DNA of 64,000 nucleotides from an uncultured Christensenella sp. (GTDB lineage Bacteria; Bacillota; Clostridia; Christensenellales; Borkfalkiaceae). The notes beneath the pieces were generated by a model that made no database searches, was not told where the DNA came from, and worked only from the letters and a program-made list of their open reading frames with translations. Made by a program: the position numbers and the translations under genes. The stretch covers positions 44,132 through 108,131 of the forward strand of contig CAJKUC010000006.1 in the NCBI GenBank assembly GCA_905203015.1, given 5' to 3'. This document shows positions 11,070 to 21,034 of this stretch, piece by piece (within the stretch, counting starts at the first letter, position 1; each line of letters starts with the position of its first letter).

Positions 11070-11743
11070 GATTCATGTCTTTCAAAAAAAAGATATATCC
11101 CGTATTCGTTTTTATAACAAGCGTCTTTTTCGTTCTCTTCGGGCTCGTTATGGCGAGAAATAAAAACTGCGCATGGTTTCTTTTGGGCGCGTATATCTGG
11201 CTGTTCCTTTTCGGCGGTAAAAAAGGTTGTCTGCACATAATTTTTCCGTTTATCGTAACGGGCGGAATATTCGGCTGTATCGCGTATTTCGCTTACGGGC
11301 GGGATTTCGCTGCGGCTCTCGCGATGGTCAACAGATTCGGAGCGGTGTTTTTGGCGATTGCGCTCGGCATGAGTATTCAGCCGATCGATATGACGAGAAA
11401 TTTATCCACGCTGAAAGCGCCGAGAGGGATAACGCTCGGCGTGCTTATCGCCACTTCGTTTCCGCCCGTGCTGCGTGCCGAAAAACAAAGAGTGCGCGAA
11501 GCGATGAAAACTCGCGGCGCGGGAAGCGTGTTCAACCCGAAGATTTTTTACAGGGCTTTTCTGGTGCCGCTTGTAATGCGGCTTGTGAACATTTCGGATA
11601 CATTGTCGCTTTCCGTGGAAACGCGCGGATTTTCGCTGGAAAAAACGCCGTATACGGTGTATAAAAAAGAGACCGTATGCATATCGGACGTGCTGTTTAT
11701 TTTAGGAATAGCCGCGGGCGCGGTTTGTGCGGTGGTGTTATGA
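11066..11743 (+). CDS. ecfT: ECF transporter transmembrane coupling component (EcfT)
   Basis: A 225-residue membrane protein, CbiQ/EcfT family. Hydrophobic helices lie at ~12-30, 35-55, 60-78, 88-105 and at the C-terminus. Two Thr-Arg-Gly segments, MKTRGAG (~residue 148) and VETRGFS (~residue 186), correspond to the Ala-Arg-Gly coupling motifs that contact the ATPases. The start overlaps the stop of the S-component gene and its stop overlaps the ATPase gene, both by ATGA. The dedicated S component next door implies a group I ECF system rather than a shared module. Confidence 0.8.
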   Translation: MRFMSFKKKIYPVFVFITSVFFVLFGLVMARNKNCAWFLLGAYIWLFLFGGKKGCLHIIFPFIVTGGIFGCIAYFAYGRDFAAALAMVNRFGAVFLAIALGMSIQPIDMTRNLSTLKAPRGITLGVLIATSFPPVLRAEKQRVREAMKTRGAGSVFNPKIFYRAFLVPLVMRLVNISDTLSLSVETRGFSLEKTPYTVYKKETVCISDVLFILGIAAGAVCAVVL

Positions 11744-13173
11744 ACGCGATAGAACTTAAAAACGTTAATTTTTCCTACGACGGAAAAACGCAGATTCTCG
11801 GAAACGTAAATCTCACGCTTTCTTACGGCGAAGTGAATCTTATTGCCGGGCATTCGGGCGAAGGGAAAAGCACGCTTCTGTACATTATAAGCGGCATTAT
11901 TCCGAATATCACGGACGGAAAACTTGCGGGAGAAGTGCTGATAAACGGCGAAAATATTCAAGGGAAACGACTCGGGGAAATATGCCGCAAAGTGGGCGTC
12001 GTTCTTCAGAATGCCGACGAGCAGATTATTCAGAAAACCGTAGAGGACGAGATCGCTTTCGGCTGCGAAAACCTGGCGTTTTCTCCTGAAAAAATCAACA
12101 GGCAGATAGATACGGTCTGCCGCCTTATGAACCTCGATAAGTCATGGCAAAGCCGTAAACTTTCGGGCGGGCAGAAGCAAAGACTGATCACCGCTTCTAC
12201 GCTTGCGATGGGGCAGAAAATCGTGATTCTGGACGAGCCGCTCGCGAATCTCGACACGGCGGGCGCGGAAATGCTGATGTCTACGCTGAAATCGCTTGCG
12301 AAAGCGGGCTATTGTATCGTAGTGATCGAACATCGCCTCGACGTGGTGCTTCCGTTCGTGGATAAAGTTTTTCACGTCGGCGGGAAACGGGTGCGCGAGA
12401 TAAAAGACAAAGAAAGTTATCTTAAAGAGCAATCCGTGGAAATATCCGATTCCTGCGCCGTATTCTGCGGCGGACAGCCCGTATTTTCTCTTTCCGACGT
12501 AGCGTTTTCCGTGAAGGACCGCGTTATCCTGAACGGCGTCGCTTTCTATATTTTAAAAGGCTCGAGAACGGTGCTGTTCGGCGAAAACGGATGCGGAAAA
12601 ACCACTTTGCTTCGGCTGATTTCCCGATTGGAAAAGCCGACTCGCGGCGTGATTTTGCAGAATATAAGCGGAAAATTCGGGCAAAAGAGCAAACAAAGCA
12701 AAAAATGGTATAAAAAAGTGGGCGTGGTGTATCAGAACCCGGATTATCAGTTGTTTATGCCCACGGTGGAAAAAGAGATTAAATTCGGCGCAAAATCGGC
12801 TGAATACGCCGACGAAATCGCCGAAAAATTCGGCGTAAAGCACTTGTACGTCCGTCATCCGCAATCGCTTTCCGAAGGGCAGAAACGCAGGGTTTCCATT
12901 GCCGCCGTCGTTGCCACCGCGCCCGAAGTGCTGATTCTGGACGAACCGACGGTGGGGCAAGATTATAAAGGTTTGTGCGAAATGACGGAAATACTCAATC
13001 GGATTCATGAAGAAACGAAAAATACCATGATCACCGTTACGCACGATAAACGTTGCGCCGCCGCATTATGCGACAGGGCCGTGTGGATAAAAGACGGAAA
13101 AGTCCGTAAAACGGGAGGCAAAGAACTTGCGGAGGAGTTTTTCAAAGATCCGACGGGCAACGCAAAAAATTAG
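11740..13173 (+). CDS. Fused dual-domain ECF ATPase (EcfA-EcfA')
   Basis: The likely start is ATG 11740, overlapping the ecfT stop; a longer in-frame reading back to 11677 lies inside ecfT and has no ribosome site. The 477 residues hold two ABC ATPase domains in tandem. Domain 1 has Walker A GHSGEGKST (~37-45) and signature LSGGQKQRL (~141). Domain 2 has Walker A GENGCGKTT (~280) and signature LSEGQKRRV (~376). Both are full domains, so the protein can supply both ATPases of an ECF transporter. It closes the operon that began with the YgbA_NO gene. Confidence 0.85.
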   Translation: MNAIELKNVNFSYDGKTQILGNVNLTLSYGEVNLIAGHSGEGKSTLLYIISGIIPNITDGKLAGEVLINGENIQGKRLGEICRKVGVVLQNADEQIIQKTVEDEIAFGCENLAFSPEKINRQIDTVCRLMNLDKSWQSRKLSGGQKQRLITASTLAMGQKIVILDEPLANLDTAGAEMLMSTLKSLAKAGYCIVVIEHRLDVVLPFVDKVFHVGGKRVREIKDKESYLKEQSVEISDSCAVFCGGQPVFSLSDVAFSVKDRVILNGVAFYILKGSRTVLFGENGCGKTTLLRLISRLEKPTRGVILQNISGKFGQKSKQSKKWYKKVGVVYQNPDYQLFMPTVEKEIKFGAKSAEYADEIAEKFGVKHLYVRHPQSLSEGQKRRVSIAAVVATAPEVLILDEPTVGQDYKGLCEMTEILNRIHEETKNTMITVTHDKRCAAALCDRAVWIKDGKVRKTGGKELAEEFFKDPTGNAKN

Positions 13174-13208
13174 CCTCGGATAACTTTTGAAAAGTCCGTA
13201 TCGATTTA

Positions 13209-13237
13209 TTGACATCGATTGCGGATTGTGCTATAAT
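13209..13237 (+). promoter_or_regulatory. Sigma-A promoter of the MacB-like/lipoprotein operon
   Basis: TTGACA (13209-13214), a 17-base spacer and TATAAT (13232-13237): a perfect consensus. Transcription would start near 13244, leaving a ~210-base leader. Confidence 0.8.
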
Positions 13238-13270
13238 CTTCTGCGTAAAAAATCGAAAGAACAGTAGGGC

Positions 13271-13353
13271 AAACGGCATATGCCGTTTGTAGCATTCCGA
13301 AGAATGCTACAAAAAACAGATTATCCGAAAAACAACCGGTCGGGAGGCCGGTT
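13271..13353 (+). repeat. Three consecutive palindromes in the leader
   Basis: AAACGGCATATGCCGTTT (13271-13288) is followed directly by GTAGCATT/AATGCTAC (13289-13310) and then AACCGG/CCGGTT (13334-13353) around the loop TCGGGAGG. Each can form an RNA hairpin in the leader. The first two could instead be a small dispersed repeat. Confidence 0.55.
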
Positions 13354-13367
13354 ATTAAAAGGTAATC

Positions 13368-13423
13368 AGTTAGCGTTTGCTAACTACTGTAATTTTATGA
13401 CACGTGGTTAGCGGAAACTAACT
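13368..13423 (+). promoter_or_regulatory. Two DtxR-type operators upstream of the MacB-like pair
   Basis: AGTTAGCGTTTGCTAACT (13368-13385) is a perfect 7-bp palindrome with a 4-base centre. GGTTAGCGGAAACTAACT (13406-13423) matches with small deviations. Both lie in the leader, more than 120 bases after the predicted transcription start, so a promoter closer to the gene or a roadblock mechanism is possible. Confidence 0.7.
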
Positions 13424-13453
13424 ATCAAAAACATTGTGGCAAGGAGATTCAAA

Positions 13454-15517
13454 TTGCTGTTACGACTGAAAAACATAGGAAAAATATACGACAGCAACGA
13501 TATTCTTACGATCGGTATCAGAGGCGTTAATCTCGATTTCGATTATAACGAGTTCGTGACGATAGAAGGGGAGAGCGGAAGCGGTAAGTCCACTCTTTTA
13601 AACGTTATCGCGGCGAACGACAGTTATGAAGAGGGCGAGTTGTACTTCAACGGCGCGGAAACTTCGCACTATTCGGAAACGGATTGGGAAAAGTACCGCG
13701 AGAAGAATATCGCGATGATTTTCCAGGATTTCAATATCATCGAAAACCTCACCGTACTCGAAAACGTGGAACTTGCGTTGTTACGCGTAGAAGATAAAAT
13801 CGAGCGGCGGAAAACGGCGGAAGATCTGATAGCGAAAGTGGGGCTTACGGCGCAGAAGAATCGCAAAGGCAGCAAACTTTCGGGCGGCGAAAAACAGCGT
13901 ACCGTAATTGCGAGAGCGCTGGCGAAAGACAGCCCCGTTATCCTTGCGGACGAGCCTACGGGAAATCTCGACGTCAGGGCGAGCAAAGAAGTGGCTGCTC
14001 TTTTAAAGGCGGTATCCAAAGATAAACTGGTGATCGTGGTGACGCACAATCCCGAATTTTTCGTGGAATACGCCACAAGAAGAGTTACGATTTTCGACGG
14101 ATCGGTGAAAGAAGATAAGGTAATCAGAAAGCCTCTGCCGAAAACAAGCGCGGATAAAGAAGAAATAAAAGCGGGAAAGTGGCAGAATTTCAAAAATACG
14201 ATGCACATCGGCACGCTGAATTATAAAAGTCGGCCGAAGTTTACGGCGATGATGAGTTTTGCGCTGTTTGTGTGCGCCATAACGCTGTTCCTCGTGATTT
14301 CCGTGTTCGGTAATTCGCTGATCCGCCCTACGCAGGTGCCGCTCGACGGTACGGGCGTAACGGGAAAGGTGATTCTTTCCAATCGTTCCAATTCGATTAC
14401 GCAATCCGATCTGGACGAGGTGGCGGGGCAGACAAAAGCGGGGTATTTTCTGCTCGACAGAAACCTTTCCGAATTTTCCGTAGATATTCCTAAACGCGGG
14501 GGATTAAGCAGTTCGTATACGCTCACCTGCCTTTACGATCCGTATAAATATTGCCCCGAAGCGGGCAACGCCGTGCTGATTATGTCCAAATCCGAGGACG
14601 GCGACGCGGAAACGATTAAAAACATGATCGTAAATGCCGAAATAGGCATTAAAAATATCACGCTGAAAACCACGGTGGATTTAACAGAACCGAAACTGTA
14701 TATGGGGTACGACGATTTGAACGCCTACGGCAAGAAAATGCAGGCGGTGAATTCCGTGATGAAACTCGGTAATAACGAAACGACGGTGTTTACGTTCAGA
14801 GCCGGCGAAGAACTGGCGGCGGGCGAAATCAATCTCGTCAATTCAAATTTCTACGCGGCGGACGGTAAACAGGTGGTATTCAACGCGAAAACCGACAAAT
14901 CTTACGTAGTGGTCGGTTCCGATAAAAAGAAAGAGGACGTCAGCGGACTGATCGTTGAGATGAACGCGGAAGATTATGCGGCGATGTTCGCGGGGGAAGA
15001 AACGTCGGTGCAGAGCGCGCTGTATTACGCGAGCGACGGCGACGCGAAAGCAGCCGTTAAAAATCTGCCGGGCGGATATATGGGAATGCTTTCCGATTCA
15101 GACGTGTACGTGCAAAACGCAGGCGACGTATTTACGAACAATATTTTATGGTATCTTGCTCTGATTGCCGCAAGTTTGTTGTTCGCAATGCTGATTTCCG
15201 TAATCTTTATGCGTTCCGTAAAAATCTTTCAGGCGGATTTCGCCGTGTACAGAACGCTCGGAATTTCAAGAAAAATTTCTTCGCGGTCGTTGTACGTGCA
15301 GATGGCGCTCATATTTCTGCCTACGCTTGTCCTTCTGCCCGCTGTCAGCCTGATTGCCACGCTTATGCCGTTCAGTTCGTTGCCGTTTATTTCTGCGGGA
15401 AATTATTTCTTTGTGGAATTCATGCTGCTGCTTATCGTGGAATGTGTGGCGTTCGGCTTCAACAGAAACATCAACGGACAATCTATCCGTAAATCTTTAA
15501 GAAGGGGGTCTAAATAA
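13454..15517 (+). CDS. MacB-like ABC transporter (ATPase fused to FtsX-type permease), first copy
   Basis: The start is TTG 13454, placed 7 bases after RBS AAGGAG (13441-13446); an upstream in-frame GTG lies before this site. The 687-residue protein has an N-terminal ATPase with Walker A GESGSGKST (~38), signature LSGGEKQR (~141) and Walker B VILADEPTG (~161). TM1 (~262-286) is followed by a ~275-residue extracellular domain and TM2-4 (~563-587, 616-640, 652-670). This is the MacB/BceB-like mechanotransmission layout, which moves lipoproteins, peptides or siderophores across the envelope rather than importing nutrients through the membrane. The stop overlaps the next gene (TAATG). Confidence 0.8.
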   Translation: MLLRLKNIGKIYDSNDILTIGIRGVNLDFDYNEFVTIEGESGSGKSTLLNVIAANDSYEEGELYFNGAETSHYSETDWEKYREKNIAMIFQDFNIIENLTVLENVELALLRVEDKIERRKTAEDLIAKVGLTAQKNRKGSKLSGGEKQRTVIARALAKDSPVILADEPTGNLDVRASKEVAALLKAVSKDKLVIVVTHNPEFFVEYATRRVTIFDGSVKEDKVIRKPLPKTSADKEEIKAGKWQNFKNTMHIGTLNYKSRPKFTAMMSFALFVCAITLFLVISVFGNSLIRPTQVPLDGTGVTGKVILSNRSNSITQSDLDEVAGQTKAGYFLLDRNLSEFSVDIPKRGGLSSSYTLTCLYDPYKYCPEAGNAVLIMSKSEDGDAETIKNMIVNAEIGIKNITLKTTVDLTEPKLYMGYDDLNAYGKKMQAVNSVMKLGNNETTVFTFRAGEELAAGEINLVNSNFYAADGKQVVFNAKTDKSYVVVGSDKKKEDVSGLIVEMNAEDYAAMFAGEETSVQSALYYASDGDAKAAVKNLPGGYMGMLSDSDVYVQNAGDVFTNNILWYLALIAASLLFAMLISVIFMRSVKIFQADFAVYRTLGISRKISSRSLYVQMALIFLPTLVLLPAVSLIATLMPFSSLPFISAGNYFFVEFMLLLIVECVAFGFNRNINGQSIRKSLRRGSK

Positions 15518-17814
15518 TGATTCGCGTGGAAAATATCAAAAAGACGTTCAACCCCCATTCTTCGGCGAGAAATCAGGTGCTGAAAGGCGTTTCGTTCGAT
15601 TTGCCCGATAAAGGGCTGGTGGCGATATTCGGGAAATCGGGCAGCGGCAAAACAACGCTTCTCAATATTTTGGGCGGGCTGGAAAAAGCCGACAGCGGTA
15701 AAATCACCATAGACGGCGAAGCGATGAGCGGAAATGTGGATCGTATCCGCAACCAGAAGATAGGCTTTATCTTCCAGAATTATTATCTCGAACGCGGCTA
15801 TACGATCGCCGAAATCATGCGCAACGCGATGCTGCTTGCGGGCTTTAAAGACGAACAGGAAATCGAACGCCGCAGCGAAGAAGTGCTGAAACTTGTGGAT
15901 ATGGAGCGCTTCAAAAACAAGCAGGGCGACGCGCTTTCGGGCGGACAGAAGCAAAGAGTCGCAATCGCCCGCGCGCTGATCAAAGGCGCCGACGTGATTC
16001 TTGCGGACGAACCCACGGGAAATCTCGACGCGCAGAATACCTATAAAGTAATGGATATTCTGAAAGAAATATCCAAAACAAAACTCGTTGTTCTGGTGAC
16101 GCACGAAGTGACGCTGATCAAAAAATACGCCGACAGCCATATCAAACTGGTGGACGGACAACTTGTGGACGACGCGGAAATCGACGAGGCGGAACTTGCC
16201 GAAATCACCTACGGAAACGTGAAAGCAGAGCCCGTAAACGCCGCGGATCTTACCGATTTTCATAAGAGTACGGCAAAGAAAAACGGCAAACTGTTTACAT
16301 TGAAAAACGTTCTTCGTTCGCTGCGCGCGGATAAAGATAAATCGGGCTCGGGCGGAAACATATTCAAGCAGATTTTCATATTCGCGATGTCGGTAGCCGT
16401 TTGTTTCTTCTCGTTTTTCGCGTTCGAGGCGTTATCGGTAAAAGCGGATAACAAACCGCTCGACGATAACAGCGTGTACGTGAGCATGAATAACTATCCC
16501 GAGGTGAGAAAACTCAATCCGTCGCTCTACGAAACGATCGACTTTTTCGAGATGGATTACGCGGAGGGGAGTTTTTCTTACAACAATCTGCAATCTCTTT
16601 CGGGAATCACCGCAAGTTATGCGCCGAAAGCGCTGAAAAAAGATGATACCGCGGAGAGTATGAAACTGGAATTCGGCGAAATGCCGGGAAGCAAACAGGT
16701 GCTGATTACCCGCGCGCTTGCCGAAACGCTGAAAAACAAACTGCGTATTGAGGAACTGGAAAACGACAGATCGCTTTCGCTGATTCTCTTTGAAAAGGAT
16801 TATGCGGTGAGCGGAATCGCGGAGGGGGAAAACCCTTATGTGTATTTCAACCGCGCAGACTATGTAAACTTTTTAAGCGTATATCAGGAAATTCGTTTTA
16901 CGGATAACACGAATCTTTTCTTCAAATCGGATTTCATCGATTCGGAAACGTATAAAACGATTAACAGTTATTCCGCGGAAATATGCGTGTATACGGGCGA
17001 AACGCTGGATTTAAACGACAATCAGTGTGTTGTGGAAATCAATCGTAACGCCGTTTACAAAATGATGAACGACACGGCGCAGGCCGATTACCGCATGGAA
17101 ATCGCGAACGCCACGTTGCTGAAATCTCCCGAATTTATTTCGCTTACCGATAGTTACCCGATGTATATCCGTAAATTTCAACTTACGCGTACGGTGATGA
17201 CGACGGATATCCGCATTTACGTGACGGAATCCGCGCTCGATAATATTTTCGTGTACATATCGCCCAATCTCGACGCGCTGGGCAGCGGATCGAATTATTA
17301 TTTCGATATTTCCACGGGCGGCGGGAATCAACTTTCTTCTCTGGAACAGCGCCTTACCGACAGAGGCGTGGTGAAAGCGGATCTTTCCGCTTTGCAACAG
17401 GCGGAAAACAAAGAAGAACTGGATACCGCGCTGAAAAGCCTGTACGTGTTTATCGCCGTGGCCGTGCTGATGTATCTAATCTATTTCTTTATCGAAAAAT
17501 CGGGCAGCGTTAAAAACAGTAAAGAATACGGCGTTTACCGCGCGATCGGCGTAAACAAGGGCAATCTTCTGTTTAAAGAAACGATGGCGGCGGTGTTCGG
17601 AAACCTCGTGACGTATCTGATAGGTTTTGTGATCGTAACGGCGTTGTTCTGCGCGAGATATGCGGTGATGAACGTGGCGTTCGGTGCGTTTATCGGGCTT
17701 GCGGCGGCGGCGTTCGCAGCGAGCGCGCTGATCATGGTGGGCATTTCGTTGATCCCGTATCTGTTCGTACTTACGCAGAGCCCTTCGGAGATTCTTTCTC
17801 GCTATGATATTTAA
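15517..17814 (+). CDS. MacB-like ABC transporter (ATPase fused to FtsX-type permease), second copy
   Basis: A 765-residue paralogue of the preceding protein, translationally coupled to it. Walker A is GKSGSGKTT (~38), signature LSGGQKQRV (~139) and Walker B VILADEPTG. TM1 is at ~281-305, then a ~340-residue external domain and TM2-4 (~643-660, 697-718, 733-755). KEYGVYRAIGV after TM2 matches the FtsX-like permease loop. The external domains of the two copies differ in length and sequence, so an asymmetric heterodimer is likely. The pair is followed by two lipoproteins and an anchored surface protein that could be its partners. Confidence 0.8.
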   Translation: MIRVENIKKTFNPHSSARNQVLKGVSFDLPDKGLVAIFGKSGSGKTTLLNILGGLEKADSGKITIDGEAMSGNVDRIRNQKIGFIFQNYYLERGYTIAEIMRNAMLLAGFKDEQEIERRSEEVLKLVDMERFKNKQGDALSGGQKQRVAIARALIKGADVILADEPTGNLDAQNTYKVMDILKEISKTKLVVLVTHEVTLIKKYADSHIKLVDGQLVDDAEIDEAELAEITYGNVKAEPVNAADLTDFHKSTAKKNGKLFTLKNVLRSLRADKDKSGSGGNIFKQIFIFAMSVAVCFFSFFAFEALSVKADNKPLDDNSVYVSMNNYPEVRKLNPSLYETIDFFEMDYAEGSFSYNNLQSLSGITASYAPKALKKDDTAESMKLEFGEMPGSKQVLITRALAETLKNKLRIEELENDRSLSLILFEKDYAVSGIAEGENPYVYFNRADYVNFLSVYQEIRFTDNTNLFFKSDFIDSETYKTINSYSAEICVYTGETLDLNDNQCVVEINRNAVYKMMNDTAQADYRMEIANATLLKSPEFISLTDSYPMYIRKFQLTRTVMTTDIRIYVTESALDNIFVYISPNLDALGSGSNYYFDISTGGGNQLSSLEQRLTDRGVVKADLSALQQAENKEELDTALKSLYVFIAVAVLMYLIYFFIEKSGSVKNSKEYGVYRAIGVNKGNLLFKETMAAVFGNLVTYLIGFVIVTALFCARYAVMNVAFGAFIGLAAAAFAASALIMVGISLIPYLFVLTQSPSEILSRYDI

Positions 17815-17874
17815 CGATAATTATCCGGGAAACCGGTGATTATACAATAAAAATTTTTTACAAGGAGCAAAATT

Positions 17875-20800
17875 ATGACAGCAGTAAGAAAGAAGTTGGT
17901 TGCCATACTTCTTTGTATGGTGACGTTACTTGCAGGAATCGCTCTGCTTACGTCGTGTGAAAAAAACGACAAGGCGGACGATCTCAAAGTTACTTTCATG
18001 GTGGAAGACGACGAATCTTCCGAATGGAAGCAGACCGCGGAGTATACCGCAGAAAACGGAGAGGTGGAACTTCCCACGGTTTCCAGGCAGTATTACACCT
18101 TTGCGAACTGGTATGAAAACAAAGAATTTTCCGGCGCGCCCTTCACGGGCAAAAACGTTACGAAGAGCCTCACCGTTTACGCGCGGTTTATTCCCGTGGA
18201 AGTGAACGTGCACATCAACGGCGTAGATCGGGGCACGCAGAATCTCATCGACGTGGTGAAAGGAACGTACGCGTACGATCCGGGCGAAGGACTGGAATTC
18301 GACGGCTGGTACACCAACGCGAATTACACCACGAAATGGGATAACAAAGCGGAAACCAACGATCTTTATGCAAAGAGCGTTGCGCGCATTACGTTCAACG
18401 ACGGCTATCAGGACGTATACACCACTACGGTGAACCCGGGCGCGGTGTATGAAAGCCCCGTTACGCACGAAGCGAAAACGGAAGACGGCGCCGCTTCCAC
18501 CGTGGAAAAGGCGTTGATTTGGAAAAACTATATGTCCGCATACGATATTTCTTACGTAAACGCGGACGGAACCGCTTTCGATTTCGGCGCGCCGATCGAA
18601 AAGAGCACCGTTATCACAGTGAAATGGCGTTCGCCTTTCCTCAAATATGAATTGAACGAACTGACCGGAAATCTTTGCGTTACCATGTACGGCAACGACG
18701 CGCTTTACGACGATACCGAAAACGTTGCCAAAGCGGGCGACGTTCCCGTGATGTCCGTGCTCGGGAAAATCACGTTCGATAAAGACGGCGACGGCGTGGC
18801 TGAAACCTATACGGTGGAAGCGGTGCGCCTCGAGAACGAGATTTTAAACAGCGCGGCGATCAAAAAGATGATTATCGGCGAGGGGATCGTATCCGTACAG
18901 AGCCTCATTGCCACTTCGGCTTCTTCCGTGGAAGAAATCGCGCTTCCTTCTTCTTTGAAAGTGATTCAGAATTGCTTCAACAATCTCAACAAATTGAAGA
19001 GCGTTACGATTCCCGAAGGCGTAGAAGTGATTATCGGATCTTTCTGGGCGAATACCTACGCATCCCACAACGGCTACGGGCAATACAACAAAGGCGAAGA
19101 ATATCCTTTCGACATCGCTATCCCGGACAGCGTAAAAAATCTTTCCATGGTGCCGAACAATCTTACGTTCAGCCACAGCAAGGCAAACGCCGGAGCGGGC
19201 GATTTCTACAAAGAAGGCAACTATATTTATAAAATAGACGATAAAGACGGACATCGCGGCGATCTGATTCTTGTATCCGACGTGACGAACGATTCTTCGA
19301 TCGTTGTTCCCGAAGGCGTGAACGGGATTCAGGCGGGTACGTATTTCAATCGCTCGCTTGAATATCTCACCCTGCCTTCCACGTTCTCTTATATAAACTA
19401 CAACGAAGATATTTCCTCGTATCTTGCGGCGGCGTTCCAGTATTCGAGCAAATCTTTCCTGTTCAACGCGCAGTATGCCAACGATTTAAAGGATAATATC
19501 GCGCCTACGGGCTATGCGATTTTCAGCGGTATGGAAAGCATCACGCTTCTCAATTTCAGACAGGCGGAATATCCCGAATCTCTTCCCGCTTCCGCGTTCA
19601 TCGGAGATCCTACGGGTTGGGCGGTTCTTTCGGAAACCATGTATGAATTCTGCGACAGCACCAGTCTGAAAGACAAAGTGGTGTATTCCGGGGATAGCGC
19701 GACGCCCGTCGTCACCGTGAATTACGAAAATACGCTTACGGGCGAAACCTATCAGGCGACGATCGATAAAACAAAAGGACAAAATCTCACGGCGGAAGAA
19801 CTTCTTGCCGCGATCGACGAAAAACACGGCACCGCGCTGAAAAACGCTTATGTGGAAAAGAAACTTACGCTTGTTTCCGTGAAAAACTTCGGGCGGGATT
19901 ACGATCTTTCGGCTACCCTCGAAACAAACGTATATCTCGACGTAGCCTTCAATTATTCCGTAGACTGCGGATACGTCGCAACGGATAACGGCGACGGCAC
20001 GGCTACGATCACGGGCTACGACGCGAAAACCGCTTATGTGGCGGGCGACACATTGAAAATAGTGGTGATTCCCGAAAACGTAACCGTAAACGGAAAGAGC
20101 CTTAAAGCCACGAAAATCGCCGCGAACGCGTTTGCGAATCAGGCGGATCTCGGCTACGTATTGCTTTCCTCCGCGATGAAAGAAATCGGCGAAAAGGCGT
20201 TCTACAACTGCGCGGCTCTGAAAGTGGCGGATCTTTCCGCCTGCAAATTGGAAAAGATCGGCGCGAGCGCGTTTGAAGGGACCTCCGTTTCCACCGTTAC
20301 TCTTGCGCTTTCCGAATTGAAAGAAGTGGGAGCGTACGCTTTCAAAACGAAGACGATGATGTATTTCACCGTTGCGGCGGGCGAAGAAAACAGGGCGATG
20401 ATCGCCAAAGAAGATCTGAAAGAAGGAGAATTCTTCTTCGTATACGGAAATATCGTTGAATCCATGACGAAGCAGTATTCCGCGCCGATCGGCATTTATC
20501 GTTACGTTAAAAAATCGACGGCGGGAGAAGGCGATTCCGCTTACACCGTATGGGACGTGCAGTTTGTATCTTCGGCGGGCGGATATAATGCGAATCAGAT
20601 GTCCTGTTCGATTTATCTCGGAGATATTTCCGATAAGGCAAATATCGTTCGTTATGAAGTGATGGAAGGCGCATACTATTATTTCAGCGGAGAAACCAAA
20701 CTTTACATTCAGAGCGTTTCAAAAATTCACGCGAATGCGTTTACGGCTTGCGAAGAGGAAATGCTTTATTCTATCATATATTCTCCCGTTTACATGGGAA

Positions 20801-20931
20801 GCGCGATCAGCAAAAGTCAAAAACTCAGCGCGCTGGTGAACGACGAAAATTGTGCTTCCGTATTCGAGGAAGGCTGGTATGCCGGATATACCGACGACGG
20901 GCTCGGCAGCATGAGAATGAGTGCGCTGTAA
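17875..20931 (+). CDS. BspA-like leucine-rich-repeat surface lipoprotein with InlB repeat
   Basis: A 1018-residue lipoprotein with signal peptide and lipobox LTSC (Cys28). Near residues 70-105 lies an InlB/Listeria-Bacteroides-type repeat (FANWYENKEFSG ending YARF), and a second weaker one (FDGWYTNANYTTKWD) follows. The rest contains BspA-type LRR segments (for example AANAFANQADLGYVLL, EIGEKAFYNCAAL, KIGASAFEGTSV). Such proteins bind host or partner proteins on the cell surface. RBS AAGGAG lies 9 bases before ATG 17875. It follows the MacB-like pair by 60 bases and is probably co-transcribed, which links it to the same operator pair. No enzyme motif is seen. Confidence 0.75.
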   Translation: MTAVRKKLVAILLCMVTLLAGIALLTSCEKNDKADDLKVTFMVEDDESSEWKQTAEYTAENGEVELPTVSRQYYTFANWYENKEFSGAPFTGKNVTKSLTVYARFIPVEVNVHINGVDRGTQNLIDVVKGTYAYDPGEGLEFDGWYTNANYTTKWDNKAETNDLYAKSVARITFNDGYQDVYTTTVNPGAVYESPVTHEAKTEDGAASTVEKALIWKNYMSAYDISYVNADGTAFDFGAPIEKSTVITVKWRSPFLKYELNELTGNLCVTMYGNDALYDDTENVAKAGDVPVMSVLGKITFDKDGDGVAETYTVEAVRLENEILNSAAIKKMIIGEGIVSVQSLIATSASSVEEIALPSSLKVIQNCFNNLNKLKSVTIPEGVEVIIGSFWANTYASHNGYGQYNKGEEYPFDIAIPDSVKNLSMVPNNLTFSHSKANAGAGDFYKEGNYIYKIDDKDGHRGDLILVSDVTNDSSIVVPEGVNGIQAGTYFNRSLEYLTLPSTFSYINYNEDISSYLAAAFQYSSKSFLFNAQYANDLKDNIAPTGYAIFSGMESITLLNFRQAEYPESLPASAFIGDPTGWAVLSETMYEFCDSTSLKDKVVYSGDSATPVVTVNYENTLTGETYQATIDKTKGQNLTAEELLAAIDEKHGTALKNAYVEKKLTLVSVKNFGRDYDLSATLETNVYLDVAFNYSVDCGYVATDNGDGTATITGYDAKTAYVAGDTLKIVVIPENVTVNGKSLKATKIAANAFANQADLGYVLLSSAMKEIGEKAFYNCAALKVADLSACKLEKIGASAFEGTSVSTVTLALSELKEVGAYAFKTKTMMYFTVAAGEENRAMIAKEDLKEGEFFFVYGNIVESMTKQYSAPIGIYRYVKKSTAGEGDSAYTVWDVQFVSSAGGYNANQMSCSIYLGDISDKANIVRYEVMEGAYYYFSGETKLYIQSVSKIHANAFTACEEEMLYSIIYSPVYMGSAISKSQKLSALVNDENCASVFEEGWYAGYTDDGLGSMRMSAL

Positions 20932-20958
20932 ATCCGGAAAAATAAGTTCATAAAAAAA

Positions 20959-20995
20959 GCGGAAGCAGCCGTTTTCAAAAGCGACTGCTTTCCGC
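20959..20995 (+). terminator. Intra-operon hairpin
   Basis: GCGGAAGCAG (20959-20968) pairs with CTGCTTTCCGC (20985-20995) with one bulged base. No T run follows, so it is more likely an mRNA stabiliser or weak attenuator between the two lipoprotein genes than a full terminator. It shares the AGCGGAA/GACTG theme with the terminator at 26453. Confidence 0.45.
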
Positions 20996-21034
20996 CGATA
21001 ATACAAAGATGTATGCTATCAGGAGGTGTTACCT

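Noticed and set aside
11677..11739. Longer N-terminus for the ECF ATPase
   Set aside because: It lies inside the ecfT coding region without a ribosome site; the ATGA overlap at 11740 fits the rest of the operon.
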